Positions 26,901 to 36,840 are shown, counted from the stretch's first letter. The stretch is 64,000 bases of DNA from Dolomedes plantarius (GCA_907164885.2 OU015497.1:67226077-67290076); one strand, 5' to 3'. The notes: generated by a model from the sequence alone, not told the origin. Translations and numbers: made by a program.

Positions 26901-28054
26901 GTTTTAACTCTTCCTTGAGATATTCGCGAGCAGACTTGAACCGGAGAGCTTGCAGATTTATTAATGTTTGGGTTTTTGGGTCGCTTTGTACAATCTACGG
27001 CATAATGACCTGGTCCTTTGCAGTAGCTACAGATTAGTTGCTTATTTCTTCCGGCGTAAGGAGTTCCGTTCGATTGAAAGTATTTCTTTTCATGCCTATT
27101 GTTCCCAATTTGGAAATGTTCAGGTCTTCGAGAATAAGTATCGTTAGATCCTCTGGCTTCATATTTTCCTTTAGCGAATGAGTTGGATGACTTCGGTTTT
27201 AATGTTCTTCGGACATCTTCATATTCTTCAAATTTTTTAGCTAGTTCGGAAGGTGAGTTAATAGTAGACCATTCGTCTAGAAAATGTTGCTGAAACTCGT
27301 AAGGTGCTTTCTTCTTAATTTGATCGGCTATAATTAACTCTCGTAGTTGATCGAAGGTTTCTATTTTCAAACCGGAAGTCCATCCGTCGAAATACGTCTG
27401 CAGTTCGTAGTGAAAATCTTGCCATGTTCGCTCATCAGATTTTTGGTGAGATACAAATAGTTGACGAAGTTTTTCCGGAGACAATTTAAATCTTTTCAAT
27501 AGTAAATTCTTGACGTGGTCGTAATCATTACATTTGTCCGCTGGTTCTCTTGCGATCAGATGAGCAACGTCAATGGGTATCAATCCTATCAGTCTCTGTA
27601 CCCAATCTTTCTTCGGCAAAAATATTAATTCTGCGTGCCGTTCAAATAAGGTGAGGTTCAAGCTGATGTCATCCTTCATATTAAACTTATGGAAATTTTC
27701 GTGAATCAATTTATTTGGCGCTTGGACGTTTTCGGCGTTGTTCGTCGTATTGACACTCTGTTGAGCCTGTATTCGTAATTTCTCGAGTTCATGTTCTCGC
27801 TGTTCTCGCTTCTGTTCAATTTCTCTATCTTCTGCTTCTCGGCGTAATTTCTCTTCTTTTTCTTCTGCTTCTCGGCGTACGCGTTCCTCAGCTATGCTAT
27901 CGATCAGTATTTTGACATCTTCCTCTACGTAATTTGGACTTTTCACGATCAGTTCTTTTATTCGAAGTTTAGTTGAACCCTCTTGGATACTTAACGACAA
28001 TTCTGAGGCGAGTTCTATCAGGTCTTCTCTTTTCTTAGAGAGAAGAAATGCCAT
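23912..28054 (-). CDS. Gag-Pol polyprotein, Ty3/gypsy (1380 aa)
   Basis: This is a single continuous polyprotein. Domains in order are: an N-terminal SAP-like helical segment (about 5-40); a charged coiled coil rich in Glu/Arg (55-100); capsid (115-290), whose C-terminal half (195-285) looks like the retroelement relative of SCAN domains; a CCHC zinc knuckle (341-354, CSYCKGPGHYAVDC); aspartic protease with DTGSS (Asp400); reverse transcriptase with LCVDYRKLN and YMDD (709-712); RNase H with TDAS (Asp858); integrase with an HHCC zinc site (about 1043-1080) and Asp1111, Asp1170 and Glu1206 spaced as DD35E. A GPY/F motif (LGPYRV, ~1340) closes the integrase. Every catalytic residue is present, and there is no frameshift between Gag and Pol, whereas many relatives use one. 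The start is the first Met, about 1.1 kb from the primer site. Confidence 0.96.
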   Translation of the reverse strand: MAFLLSKKREDLIELASELSLSIQEGSTKLRIKELIVKSPNYVEEDVKILIDSIAEERVRREAEEKEEKLRREAEDREIEQKREQREHELEKLRIQAQQSVNTTNNAENVQAPNKLIHENFHKFNMKDDISLNLTLFERHAELIFLPKKDWVQRLIGLIPIDVAHLIAREPADKCNDYDHVKNLLLKRFKLSPEKLRQLFVSHQKSDERTWQDFHYELQTYFDGWTSGLKIETFDQLRELIIADQIKKKAPYEFQQHFLDEWSTINSPSELAKKFEEYEDVRRTLKPKSSNSFAKGKYEARGSNDTYSRRPEHFQIGNNRHEKKYFQSNGTPYAGRNKQLICSYCKGPGHYAVDCTKRPKNPNINKSASSPVQVCSRISQGRVKTKKITMGNKTFEALIDTGSSATLIREDMCKGITKPSELSKDIVVLSGLGKYEVKTKGSFQRKIELDGKEYSLTWHIVPTPCLEFQAVIGSDILEQASVFFDKESVQFRKHEDKTWFMHTQVYEAKTEDEIEIKHVSNPRIRKELFELISNYEPNKTETTNVSMRIILKDDIPVYQPARRLSFTENQAVNKQVDEWLEQGIIRPSSSEYASPIVLVKKKDGTTRLCVDYRKLNRKLVKDRFPLPLIEDVLDKLQEAKVYTTLDLRNGFFHVDVNEDCKHLTSFVVPDGQFEFNKVPFGLSTSPSVFQRYVYSIFRELMRKGIVVIYMDDLIIPAKDEEEGLEKLKKVFEVASKYGLEIKFEKCRFLSRKVEFLGHVVENGTIRPSIAKTIAVKKFPVPTTVKQIQSFLGLTGYFRKFIPAYSKIAKPLSDLTRKDNPFVFEQAQIEAFEKLKKLLTESPVLSIFQQGKRTELHTDASQQGYGAVLLQEADDGKLHPVQYMSQKTTPAEEKCSSYELEVLAVVTALRKFRIYLLRQHFKIITDCSAFQKTMDKKDLVTRIARWALLLENYDYEIVHRPGQRMQHVDALSRYPVAIITSDTLTARLKRAQQGDENTQNFKSLIETNPTSDFFIKNEILYKYVDGRELMVVPRDMQTELIKLAHEKGHFAAAKTEEIVKREFFIPNLSRQVQNVIVNCVPCILTNRKSGKKEGFLYPIPKEDVPLSTYHVDFIGPMPSTNKRYQHILTIVDAFTKFTWLYPVRSTTAEDALDKLKLQQKTFGNPQRIITDRGSAFISKVFSDYCTEENIQHLQITTGVPRGNGQVERIHRTLIPVLTKMSIVDPTKWYKFVDPLQRILNSTSNRSTKWSPFELLTGVIMRNKEDLHLKNLLMEEMVEEFQEQRNQLRQDAKRNIQKIQAENKRTYDKKCKKAPEYQQGDLVVIRRTQFGTGLKLRPKFLGPYRVIEVKPRDRYELEKVGNHEGPRLTSSSADLMKSYSPG

Positions 28055-29165
28055 TTCGTATAAAAATAAATCGGAGTGGTAACCCAGAGAACAAATTTAA
28101 TTTAAAACTTAGTTCAATATTTCTTCAAAACTTATTCTCAATGTGAGAAATTTATTTAGTCGCACTTAAAAAAAAAACTCTTACTCAACCAGGAAGAAAG
28201 ATATAACGTGAACAATAAAATGGAATCTCTTACGATATTCGAATAAAACAAACAAATATTAGAAACTTCTGAAATCCGAAAATGGCACTAAAAACATATG
28301 CATAAACAACTTTTCAATTATTCACAATACCCAATTATTCATAAACAACTTTTAAAAACAGAACAAAATATATATATTTTTTTTTCGTTGCGATAAAAGA
28401 ACATTATTTGAACTCGTGGTTTCACACAAAATGCAAAACATCCTTTCTCAGCATTAGACTAAACAGAAGGAGAAATATAAACACTCATCACTTTTCCCGC
28501 CACCTGTCGCGACAGCAATTCGCCTAATGTCTGCGAACGAGCGGAAATGATTTTTTTATTCTACTGTTAACATCTGATAGCAAACAAACACTCTGAGGGT
28601 AAAACTTTAGCTTTTCAATGTTCTATATCGAACAAGGCTGTATACCATAAAAATGGGTTAATTGATATCAGAAAAAGGTTAAATATTTAAATATAGACTA
28701 TTCTTAATTTATAAACATGGAAAGATAAATATTCAAATTAAAATTTCGACACTTATATATTTCATACAACGTAATTGTAATATCTCTCGAATAATATGAC
28801 TATGTTAATACAATCAATGTATTGGCGATTGTTCTTTGGCGTTGTTTCCTTGGCTTAATAATAAACATCACTGACCTGGCGATGACGATTTCTCGGCGAT
28901 TGTTGTGCTGTCCCTCTTTCGCTGGCGGGCTGATTTCTTTGGCGAACCTGTTAGCTGTGGACTTAAAAAAATACATTAGCATAGGACGTTGGTCTGTGAG
29001 CGAAAACCGAAAAAGGTGAACCCGAAAGGAAAAAATGCTCTTAGTTAAAAATAAAATTATTTCAAACTGAAAACGGAAGTAAAAGTATAAAATTATTTTA
29101 ACCGAAAACGAAAGTAAAAGTAAGGATGTTCCTAGGCAAATGCCTAATGTAAGGAAGCAGGTTTT
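28055..29165 (-). other. Long 5' leader of the Ty3 element
   Basis: About 1.1 kb between the primer-binding site and the Gag start. It contains several short frames but none with a motif. A packaging or translation-control role is likely for such leaders in general, but nothing specific is visible. Confidence 0.6.
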
Positions 29166-29184
29166 AATCCCGGCCGAACCCCCA
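29166..29184 (-). promoter_or_regulatory. Primer-binding site of the Ty3 element, tRNA-Pro-like
   Basis: The sense strand reads TGGGGGTTCGGCCGGGATT, three bases inside the LTR edge. It begins with the TGG that pairs with a tRNA CCA end and resembles the primer sites complementary to tRNA-Pro with two differences. The tRNA identity is an inference. Confidence 0.65.
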
Positions 29185-29187
29185 ATT

Positions 29188-29615
29188 TGTAGGACGGCGT
29201 CTAGGGGTAAGTAACTTTACGGAAAGAATTATACGAAAGGAATAAAAAGATTAATATCTAAACTAACATTTTATTTACTTTTAAACACATAAAGAAAAGA
29301 CATCACGCTATTTACAATTTACAAAGTTACGAGGAAGGTAAATTAAGGTTTTACTACAGAGCATGGTTCACCTGTGAGATGGGGACTTCGAAATATCCCA
29401 ATTCGTTAAGCGAATTCGTTAAAAACACGACGCGAGGAAGAAGGCACGACATTACTCGTTCATGTCCGCGGGGGGGTCTGCCAGTGAGCTCCGAATGCTC
29501 TCTCCGAAAAGGTGACGTCATACGCGCTAAAAGCTTTCCTATTGGACGCTTAAGCCCAACGGAATAAAATTCGTTCAGGTCGAAGTCTCCATCTCTCACA
29601 AATCAATTTTCTACA

Positions 29616-29619
<4 letters not shown>
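29188..29619 (-). repeat. LTR (5' LTR in sense direction)
   Basis: Identical to 23258-23689. In the sense direction it would carry the promoter. The AATAAA signal lies at about 29261-29266. A CG-rich block with GACGTCA (a CRE-like palindrome) is at about 29513-29520. Confidence 0.93.

Positions 29620-29653
<34 letters not shown>
29620..29653. repeat. (TA)n, right part of the split tract
   Basis: Continues the TA tract of 23241-23257 and leads directly into the putative solo LTR at 29654. Confidence 0.9.
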
Positions 29654-29657
<4 letters not shown>

Positions 29658-30112
29658 ACGACTCTATCGTCGTGCACCCATCTAAACACACTAATTACTC
29701 TAAATGCAGTCATCAAACAGTAGGCCGGTGGAAGAACTAATACTGAATTAACCTTTAAACACCTCTTTATTAGTTAACATTAATCAAATACCCAATTAAT
29801 CCAGCTAAATCGCCATTTCCAATCATCTCCCAGAGCTCCCGACAGACGCACGTCTTGACTAGATCAAAGATTTCCCCGAACTGCGTAATTTCTTTCTCTT
29901 CCGTTATATAAGTCACATGGGCTTAGACCCTCTTCTAGAGTCCCACGAACATCCGATGATTATGTAAGATAACGCGCGTGCGAGCGAATGACCCTGAACT
30001 TTTCGCTGCGAAGCACACTCACTTCCTAAATTGGAGACCACACTAGGACTACTAGAAAAATTACTGTTTAACGGTCATTAATATAATTAACTATAGCTAA
30101 TCCTTTAAACGT

Positions 30113-30116
<4 letters not shown>
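29654..30116 (-). mobile_element. Probable solo LTR
   Basis: 463 bp beginning TGTCACGAC and ending CGTCACA, so its ends are TG...CA with almost inverted termini. On the minus strand a TATATAA box (plus-strand TTATATAA near 29904) is followed about 140 bp later by AATAAA (plus-strand TTTATT near 29765), the order expected of U3-R-U5. It is flanked by (TA)n on one side and (CA)n on the other, so no target duplication can be verified. No partner LTR or internal region is present in the window, hence a solo LTR. Confidence 0.5.

Positions 30117-30164
<48 letters not shown>
30117..30164. repeat. (CA)n(TA)n microsatellite
   Basis: A CA run passes into a TA run that ends at the Tc1 inverted repeat. 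Confidence 0.95.
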
Positions 30165-30167
<3 letters not shown>

Positions 30168-30193
30168 TGCTGGCCACCCAAATTGCAACACCA
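30165..30193 (-). repeat. Tc1 terminal inverted repeat, left
   Basis: CACTGCTGGCCAC, then CCAAATTGCAACACC; pairs with 31520-31548. Confidence 0.9.
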
Positions 30194-30300
30194 AGAAAGA
30201 CAAGAGATATCACATCAAAATTTATTTTGTAGATAACATGTTGACCAAGTATCAAATGATTAAATTTATAGACTTCTGTGAAGTGTGGTTGCTGCCAAAA

Positions 30301-31335
30301 TCAGTAGCCAGAGTAGCAGCCATTGTTGGAGATCACCGTTGCCACACGCCTCGGCATTGATTCAAAGAGACTTTGGATGAGTTCTTGGGGTACAGCAGAC
30401 CAAGCAGCTTCCACACGTTGCCAAAGTTGATCTGCTTTGGCAGCTGGGGATGGAATGTGGGTCAATCGTAAAGCAAGCATGAACCACATGTTTTCTATCG
30501 GCGAAAGATCCGGAGAGCGAGGTGGCCAGGGAAGCAATTCAATCTGACAATTGACGAAGAACCGTTGGACAATGCGTACCACGTGTGGTAGCGCATTATC
30601 CTGTTGAAATATGGCTGTGGGCAAGCCCTGAAGGAAAGGAATGACAACTGGCTCCAACACCTCGGAGATGTAGAGCTGGCTGTTTAAAGTACCGGCAATG
30701 CGTACTAGAGGTGTGCGAGAGTGATATCCAATACCGCCCCATACCATAATACGCGGTGCCGGACCAGTGTGCATAACGCAGCTGTTCAGCATCCTCTCTT
30801 CACGGTGTCTCCAGACTCGAATGCGACCATCGTGGTGTTGCAGACAGAAGCGTGACTCGTCAGTAAAGACAATTTCATTCCATTCTGCCGTCCACATCCT
30901 TCTGTCATCGCACCATTGGCGGCGGAGACGTCTGTGGTTCTGCGTCAAGGGTAGACAAAGCAATGTACGTCTTGCGGACAGACCACTCTGCTGTAAACGG
31001 CGTCGAATGGTACGCGCAGACACTGGATGATGCGTTACAGACTGCATGTGCTGTGCTATGGTTCGTAATGTGACTGAGCGATCCGTCACTGCCATGCGCA
31101 CAATTTGCCTGTCATCACGTGAAGTGGTGAGCTGAGGTGGATGCGATCGAACACGCCGGTCCGTCGTACAATCCTGCATCCAACGATCACATATCCGCAT
31201 TGCAGTTCTTTGGTTTCGTCCAACACGACTACCGATTTCCTTGAAAGATAATCCACAATCTCGGTAGGCCACTATCCTTCCTCTGTCGAACTCGGATACT
31301 TGATCAAAAGATGATCGCTGTTTTCGACGAGGCAT
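30301..31335 (-). CDS. Tc1 transposase, DD34E (344 aa)
   Basis: Cut-and-paste transposase acting on the inverted repeats of its own family. From the Met used here (MPRRKQRSS) the protein is 344 aa, normal for Tc1. The frame stays open 46 codons further upstream, but that part runs into the 5' non-coding region and lacks family sequence, so I chose the internal Met. An N-terminal paired helix-turn-helix DNA-binding region (about 10-110) precedes the catalytic core: Asp159 in FTDESRF, Asp246 in QQDNALPH, Glu281 in SPIENMW, with 34 residues between the last two. There are no stops or frameshifts. If another family member is damaged, this protein could mobilise it in trans; this is an inference. 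Confidence 0.95.
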   Translation of the reverse strand: MPRRKQRSSFDQVSEFDRGRIVAYRDCGLSFKEIGSRVGRNQRTAMRICDRWMQDCTTDRRVRSHPPQLTTSRDDRQIVRMAVTDRSVTLRTIAQHMQSVTHHPVSARTIRRRLQQSGLSARRTLLCLPLTQNHRRLRRQWCDDRRMWTAEWNEIVFTDESRFCLQHHDGRIRVWRHREERMLNSCVMHTGPAPRIMVWGGIGYHSRTPLVRIAGTLNSQLYISEVLEPVVIPFLQGLPTAIFQQDNALPHVVRIVQRFFVNCQIELLPWPPRSPDLSPIENMWFMLALRLTHIPSPAAKADQLWQRVEAAWSAVPQELIQSLFESMPRRVATVISNNGCYSGY

Positions 31336-31519
31336 AATTGATCGTTTTTTTGAAAAAACCACAAGAAAAACATAATTGCCGAACTTGAAATCGTCGAAAT
31401 CTCCAAGCCTTGAATAGCGCTTTGAATGGGCGCGCATGATGTGCGTCTGCGCTGAAATTCTAATCATTTGCATATCTCACCTCCGCTAATGCATGTTGTA
31501 AATTTGCATGTTTCCATCA

Positions 31520-31548
31520 GGGTGTTGCATTTACAGTGGCCAGCAGTG
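31520..31548 (-). repeat. Tc1 terminal inverted repeat, right
   Basis: Ends GGCCAGCAGTG before TA; the inverted partner of 30165-30193. Confidence 0.9.
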
Positions 31549-31573
31549 TATATATATATATATATATATATAT
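31549..31573. repeat. (TA)n microsatellite
   Basis: A TA tract starting at the Tc1 target dinucleotide. Confidence 0.93.
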
Positions 31574-32379
31574 TACTATAATTACTGCACATTCTTATTT
31601 TTCCGTTTTCTGTGACACATTGACTCGAGCGACTTGCAGAAGACCAACTGAATGTAAATATTGTTTATTTGCGAAATATTCAAGGAAATAGAACGGTCTT
31701 TCCGTGAAAGAAAAAATATATTAGATTTTATATAGTCCATAATATTTTGACAAAATAACCTGGATAGACAGAAAGAAACATTTTAAATGTTAAAGACAAA
31801 TATTTATCCATATTCCGTGTACAATATAACTAAATGTTTGAAACCAGATACTACCTAAACTTTTACCAAAGTTTCATACGTTGAAGGTGTAATGTCCAGC
31901 ACAATTGTTTTAAACACATGATGTCCCGGTGTATTTATGATAATTTATACAAGAGGTGAGATAACTTTCCTCGGCCCATTTTCTTTTTTTTTAAATCTTT
32001 CGACCCCTATTAAACTTTTTTTGGTAGTAGGATTTTTTTTTTCAAATCAAGAAAATGTTTAAAAAAATGTTGTTACAGAAAATCCAAGTAAATTTATGGC
32101 ATACAAACATAAAAATTTGACTCAGCGTTTTTAAATACTTTAGTTTTGAAGATATTATGGATCAATTTCTTAAGGGCCTGAAATAATTCATATTCATATG
32201 GATCATACCTGAAATTTGCGTCAAAAATTTTTTTCACGTTTGGAAAATAGTTTAATTATTTTAAGGAAAATAATTTTCCTTTTTATGCATTTTATTCTAG
32301 ATTTTTACCTTCAATAAAATGTAACTTAATATTAACTAATATGTTCAATAATTTTCACCTCACTCGCATAATTAATTTC
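31574..32379. other. AT-rich spacer, nothing recognised
   Basis: No gene or repeat was recognised before the satellite begins. Confidence 0.4.
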
Positions 32380-34265
32380 TCTTTCATCTCAATACCTAAA
32401 CTTCAGACTAAACTATCCCGTTTCAGAGACAAAATTTCAGTCCTGTAAGGAATTTTATCTAGATTTGTTCCCACTAATGAAATATATTTTAACTTAACCT
32501 AAAGGTTCAAACATTTTCACCTAAATCACATAATAAATTTCCCTCTCTTATCAGTGTTTTAACCTCACACTAAACTATCCCATTTCAAAAAAAGAATTTG
32601 AATCATGTAAGTAATTTTATTATATTTTCCCATTCATTTAAACTTAACTTAATATTAACTTAAACACTTAAACATTTTCATATGAATAGCAATTGTTAAT
32701 TTATCTTTCATCCCAGTATCTAAACAACAGACTAAACTATCCTGTTTTCAGAGACAAAATTTCAATCCTGTAAGAAATTTTATTCTAATTTAAGTCCCAT
32801 CAATAAAATTTAACTTAATATTTATTTTAATGTGGAAACACTTCACCACAATCGTATAATTAATCATCCTTTCACCGCAGTATATATCTGTACCTTGGAA
32901 AAAAACGAGCCTTAGTCCATTTTAATCAAGCGTCAGAGAAAGTCAGTTTCAGTTTGAAAATATATCTAAAATTTTACAATTCTTACTAACGGGTTGTGTA
33001 TAAATATTTTTCCAGGCTTCATTTTACAATTTTAGCCATAGTTTTTGTCTACATTCTAGCATTATATTTATTTCAATTTATTTTTCATTTGTCACTCAAA
33101 TTTCAAAGATTTAAACATTGGCTCCTTTTGTACCTTAAGTACATATTCTATATACCTCAGACTTAATATCTTGTCAGAGATAAAATTTCAGTCCTGTGCG
33201 GGTCGTAAAGATTCTAGTTTTTTTCCCTTCGGTAAAATTTGGTTTAATATTAACTAAAATGCCCAACCATTTTCACCGCAATCGCATAATGAATCTCTCT
33301 TTTCTTTCAGTTTCTAAACCTGAGACTAACCTATCCTGTTTCAAAGACAACATTTAAATCCTGTAAGGAATTTTATTCTAGATTTTTCCCACCAATAAAA
33401 TTTAGCTTAATATTTATTTAATTGTTTAAATACTTTTACCCCAGTCGCCTAATTAATTTCCCTTTTACCTCAATCTATCTATGGTGCCCGGTATAAAGGG
33501 ATAAGTCACAAAGAGTGATTTTTAGATATTTGTTAGTATTGATAAAGAAACAATAATTTTTTGACTTGTATAAACGGGTTAAGTCTATCTATTTTGTATG
33601 CAAAAGTACATTTCTTTGTACGAAAGACTCAAGTCGAAATTATTGTTCTACGATTGGTATAAAAGACAATAACTTGGTATATATAAATCACTGTTTTTGA
33701 ATTAAGCCCTTTATACCGGCAACATAGATATATACCTCAGACTATACTATAGGCGTCGGAGACAAAATTTCATTTCTATAAGGGTTGTAAGGCTTCTAGT
33801 TTTTTTCCCTTCAATAAAAGTTAACTTAATATTACCATAAATGCCCAAACATTTTCACCTCAATCATATAATTAATTCCCTTACCTATCAGTTTTTAAAT
33901 TATCTTGTTTGAAAAACAAAATTTCAATCCCGTAAGGAATTTTATTCTATTTTTCCCCATCAAAAAATTTAGCTTAATATTAACTTAAACACTCAGACAT
34001 TTTCACCTCCATCCCATAATTAATTTCCTTTTCCTCTAAACGTCAGACTAAACTAGGCCATTTCAGAGAAAAAATTTCAACCCTGTAAGAAATTTTATTC
34101 AAGTTTTTTTCCCCATCAATAACATTTAACTTAATATGAACTTAAATACTCTAACATTTTCACCTCAGTCAGATTATTAATTTCCCTTTCACCTCGGTTT
34201 CTAAACCTCAGACTAAACTATCCCGTTCCAGAGACAAAATTTCAATCCTGCAAGGAATATTTTAC
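32380..34265. repeat. ~165-bp satellite array, interrupted
   Basis: CAGACTAAACTATCCCGTTTC-type phrases recur near 32404, 32571, 32728, 33155, 33325, 33725, 34045 and 34209, giving spacings of about 157-170 bp where uninterrupted. Each unit also has AATTTCAATCCTGTAAG and TAACTTAATATTAACTTAA-type blocks. Two insertions break the phase: about 270 bp near 32885-33150 of unknown nature and a MITE at 33478-33728. Monomers are clearly diverged. Confidence 0.85.
33478..33728. mobile_element. MITE inserted in the satellite
   Basis: The left end ATCTATGGTGCCCGGTATAA and the right end (complement ATCTATGTTGCCGGTATAA) match in inverted order and continue through AAAGGG and GTGATTT, about 45 bp per arm. 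It is about 250 bp, non-coding, and interrupts the satellite period, showing it is an insertion. The superfamily is unknown. Confidence 0.65.
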
Positions 34266-35339
34266 AACAATATCTCTGGTACAATAAATTCTAAGTCATA
34301 TTTTACGTTTCAGTGACATACGTTATTATGAACTTGTAATCATTAATCCTGAAAAATCATTATATTGCTATGGCAAACTGACAGAACTTGCACTGGGGGA
34401 GACGACACGCAGGACTTTTGTGGTCTGATTAATTTCAAACTAATGATTTCACCCTTAAACGGTTGTTTTAAGGTAAAATATCAATAGTTCAAGGAAAAGT
34501 TTTGAAACTTAGTTATATGCTGAATCAAATTTTGTTGAATTGTTTTACTTTGTGTTTATTTCTATTTTTCTGTCTGGTTTGGACATGGGAACACGTATTT
34601 AATAACCCCAGTTTTTCAATGCAGGTAGTATTCCGACCCTTTAAAGAAAATAAACATTAAAATATAATATTGGTATCTTGAGAAACTTGAGACAATAGAG
34701 CCATTTATGTTGGTAAAAATGTTATAAAACATATTAAACTATATTAATGTTAAAAAAATGTACAATTCTTACATTTTTATTTACTGTATGATTGTATGAG
34801 TTACATACATTTGTTACTTTGAAAATTCATTATTATATTTGTACAAAACATTGAAGATAGATTATTTTCTTAGTCTTCAAGTATTTCTTAAATTTTCTTA
34901 ATTTTGTAAAACTACATTTACTTCTGATTCTGTAGTTTAAATTTTAGAGGGAATAAAGTATGAATATTTTTTCCAAGATTATATTAACATTCTTCCACAT
35001 TAATGCAGTACCAACAATATGACAGCAATCGCAAGATGATTGTAGATAAATGTTGTAAAAAATGCATACGAAGAAAATCGAATTTATAAAGATATTACAT
35101 CTCATTAGTATATTCAGCAATACCTTTAAGCCAATGCATATGCCAATGTAAAGGCATATACTAAATGTATTCATGATAACATAAAGTATGCTGTCCAGGA
35201 AGAGTTTTGTCACATATTAGTATAATTAATACTTATTCAACTGAAACAAGATGAAAAATACGCCTCTTCAAAAACCAATAAAGTATGCAATTCTTCAATT
35301 ACCAATAAAGTATAAATGATAGCAACATCACAATGAACT
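34266..35339. other. AT-rich spacer, nothing recognised
   Basis: An 89-codon minus-strand frame (34944-35213) is rich in Ile, Phe, Leu and Cys as AT-rich spacer often is. I see no domain. Confidence 0.4.
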
Positions 35340-36840
35340 AGGTAGTCATCCCTCATCAGCTAAGAATGCATTCATTATTTATTCATTTATTTATTTATTT
35401 ATTTCAAATGCCCAGAAGATTGTCTATGACGTCATTAGTTCTCTTGCCTTCCACTACCTCTGAATTTTGCAGTTTAAGAACACAAGTGCAGACCACGAGT
35501 CCAGATGAGTAGCATCAAAAATTTGATCTTGTCCACTAAAAAGAACATAAGGGGGAGCTCCAAAGTTTGAGTCGGTGGAAATATGCTGGCAAACAGTCAT
35601 GGCCTGCAGTAAGACGGAAAATATGCATTCATTATGCATCCATTATACCACCTGCAATTTAACCACCTGCAATTTGCCCTCTGTGACATTTAATATCAAA
35701 GAGAATAAATACCACGCCCTTTCTGTGGGAACTACGATAGTCAGTATATAAAATCCCACTTCTTTCCCATCCAGTGATTTTTCTCTACATTTTGGATTAT
35801 TTCGTAAGGCTTGGTTAATGACAGATGTCAGTTTTAAGCAATCTTGGTTTTGAAAAAAAATCCTCTTTCAATTTTTTCAGTCTAACACATTAAAGTTTAA
35901 AGCACACATAATTTTTTTCTCAATCAAGCAAAATCTTATTCAAGCTTATCACTTGCCACAACATTCTGTCAAACCTCGTCAGCTCAAACAACCCAGATCT
36001 GGATGATTCTTCTGATGGAAAATCCTGTTCAGCTTGAAATATTCTAACATCGTAGTTGTTATCCTCTTCAGCTAAGCATTCATTGCAAATGTCATTAGAA
36101 CCCGTGGAATTTACCCTTAGTGAAATATAGTGTCAAAACTCAGCTTTCTGGCCACGCCCCTTCTGTCAGGACTACGATATTTAGTATATTAAATCCCTTT
36201 TCTCTTCTTTACCCATGATTTTTGTCTATTTGTTGGATAGCATCCAACGATTTGGTTAACGATTAATGTCATTTATAAGCAATGTTCTTCGCAAAAAACA
36301 TATATTTTCGTATATTTCAATCCAACACATTTACACAAACACTTTTACATCCAAAAAAATCACACATTTCTTTCTCAATCGACCAAAATCTTAGTCAAGT
36401 CTATCGTTCGACAGAAAGCTGTATCTGCCGTCCAATGAAAAAGTGGTTAAGGCACCATCCTGTGACGAGTGGGACGCGAGTTCAAATCCCGTGTAAGAAG
36501 ACATAATTGTAAGCTGGGGTAAAGGTCAGTCTCCCACCTGCAAAAGAAAGATCACCGTCTCAAAAGAGAAGCTGCAATCAACCGTCAATTTCCAGTGTCA
36601 TCGTTTGTCAATAAAAATTTTATGTATGCTTCTCTTTTATGCCTTGTATGCATATGAACAACTGACTGGGGTCTCGTAGTATGATCCGTAAGTTCGATAG
36701 CAACAACTGCAACAACAACACAACACAGATTTTGTAAACCCCGTCATCTCAAACTTCCAAGTTCTGAATAAGCCTCTTGAAGGTCACCAGTGTACAGTTT
36801 GAAAGAGTCTAGTATCGTACAGATCATCTCAGAATGGGAT
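35340..36840. repeat. Diverged tandem duplication (~450-bp unit)
   Basis: The sequence at 35708-35945 (CACGCCCTTTCTGTGGGAAC, then ACTACGATA...GTATAT) is repeated at 36154-36405, and the flanking 'cttcagctaagcattcatt' block also occurs near 35355 and 36075. The second unit is lengthened by a SINE at 36423-36735. Similarity is moderate with many indels. Confidence 0.6.
36423..36735 (+). mobile_element. tRNA-derived SINE inside the duplicated segment
   Basis: AGTGGTTAAGGCACC fits an A box and GAGTTCAAATCCCGTG fits a B box about 35 bp later, both well spaced for a tRNA-derived promoter. The tail is CAACAACTGCAACAACAACAC near 36701-36721. It lacks close similarity to the 2790/17430 head, so it is probably a second SINE family. 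Confidence 0.6.

Larger units (their letters stand above)
23258..29619 (-). mobile_element. Intact Ty3/gypsy LTR retrotransposon
   Basis: It is a 6.36-kb element bounded by two 432-bp LTRs that I could not distinguish at any base. In the sense direction (minus strand) the order is: LTR (29619-29188), primer-binding site, ~1.1-kb leader, one Gag-Pol frame (28054-23912), ~220-bp 3' region, LTR (23689-23258). There is no envelope frame. Identical LTRs and an unbroken polyprotein indicate a recent insertion that may still be able to copy itself. With LTR edges placed as here, the flanks are TATA on both sides, a 4-bp target duplication inside a (TA)n tract. If the edges are instead set at TG...CA (23685/29615), no duplication is found. 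Confidence 0.93.
30165..31548 (-). mobile_element. Intact Tc1 transposon
   Basis: 1384 bp between TA dinucleotides (30163-30164 and 31549-31550). Terminal inverted repeats start CACTGCTGGCCAC and continue to GCAACACC, about 28 bp with a few differences between the two ends. It holds a single uninterrupted transposase. A TA target and CACTG-type ends are the established marks of Tc1 elements. Both ends lie against (TA)n. The structure looks complete and potentially active. Confidence 0.94.

Noticed and set aside
24315..26918. Antisense and off-frame reading frames within the Ty3 element
   Set aside because: They overlap the Gag-Pol frame, have no motifs, and are explained as shadows of it.
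31336..31473. 46-codon upstream extension of the Tc1 transposase
   Set aside because: It has no family sequence and reaches toward the inverted repeat. The protein from the internal Met has the normal length.
34944..35213. 89-codon hydrophobic frame as a membrane protein
   Set aside because: AT-rich spacer readily yields Ile/Phe/Leu-rich frames, and nothing else supports it.
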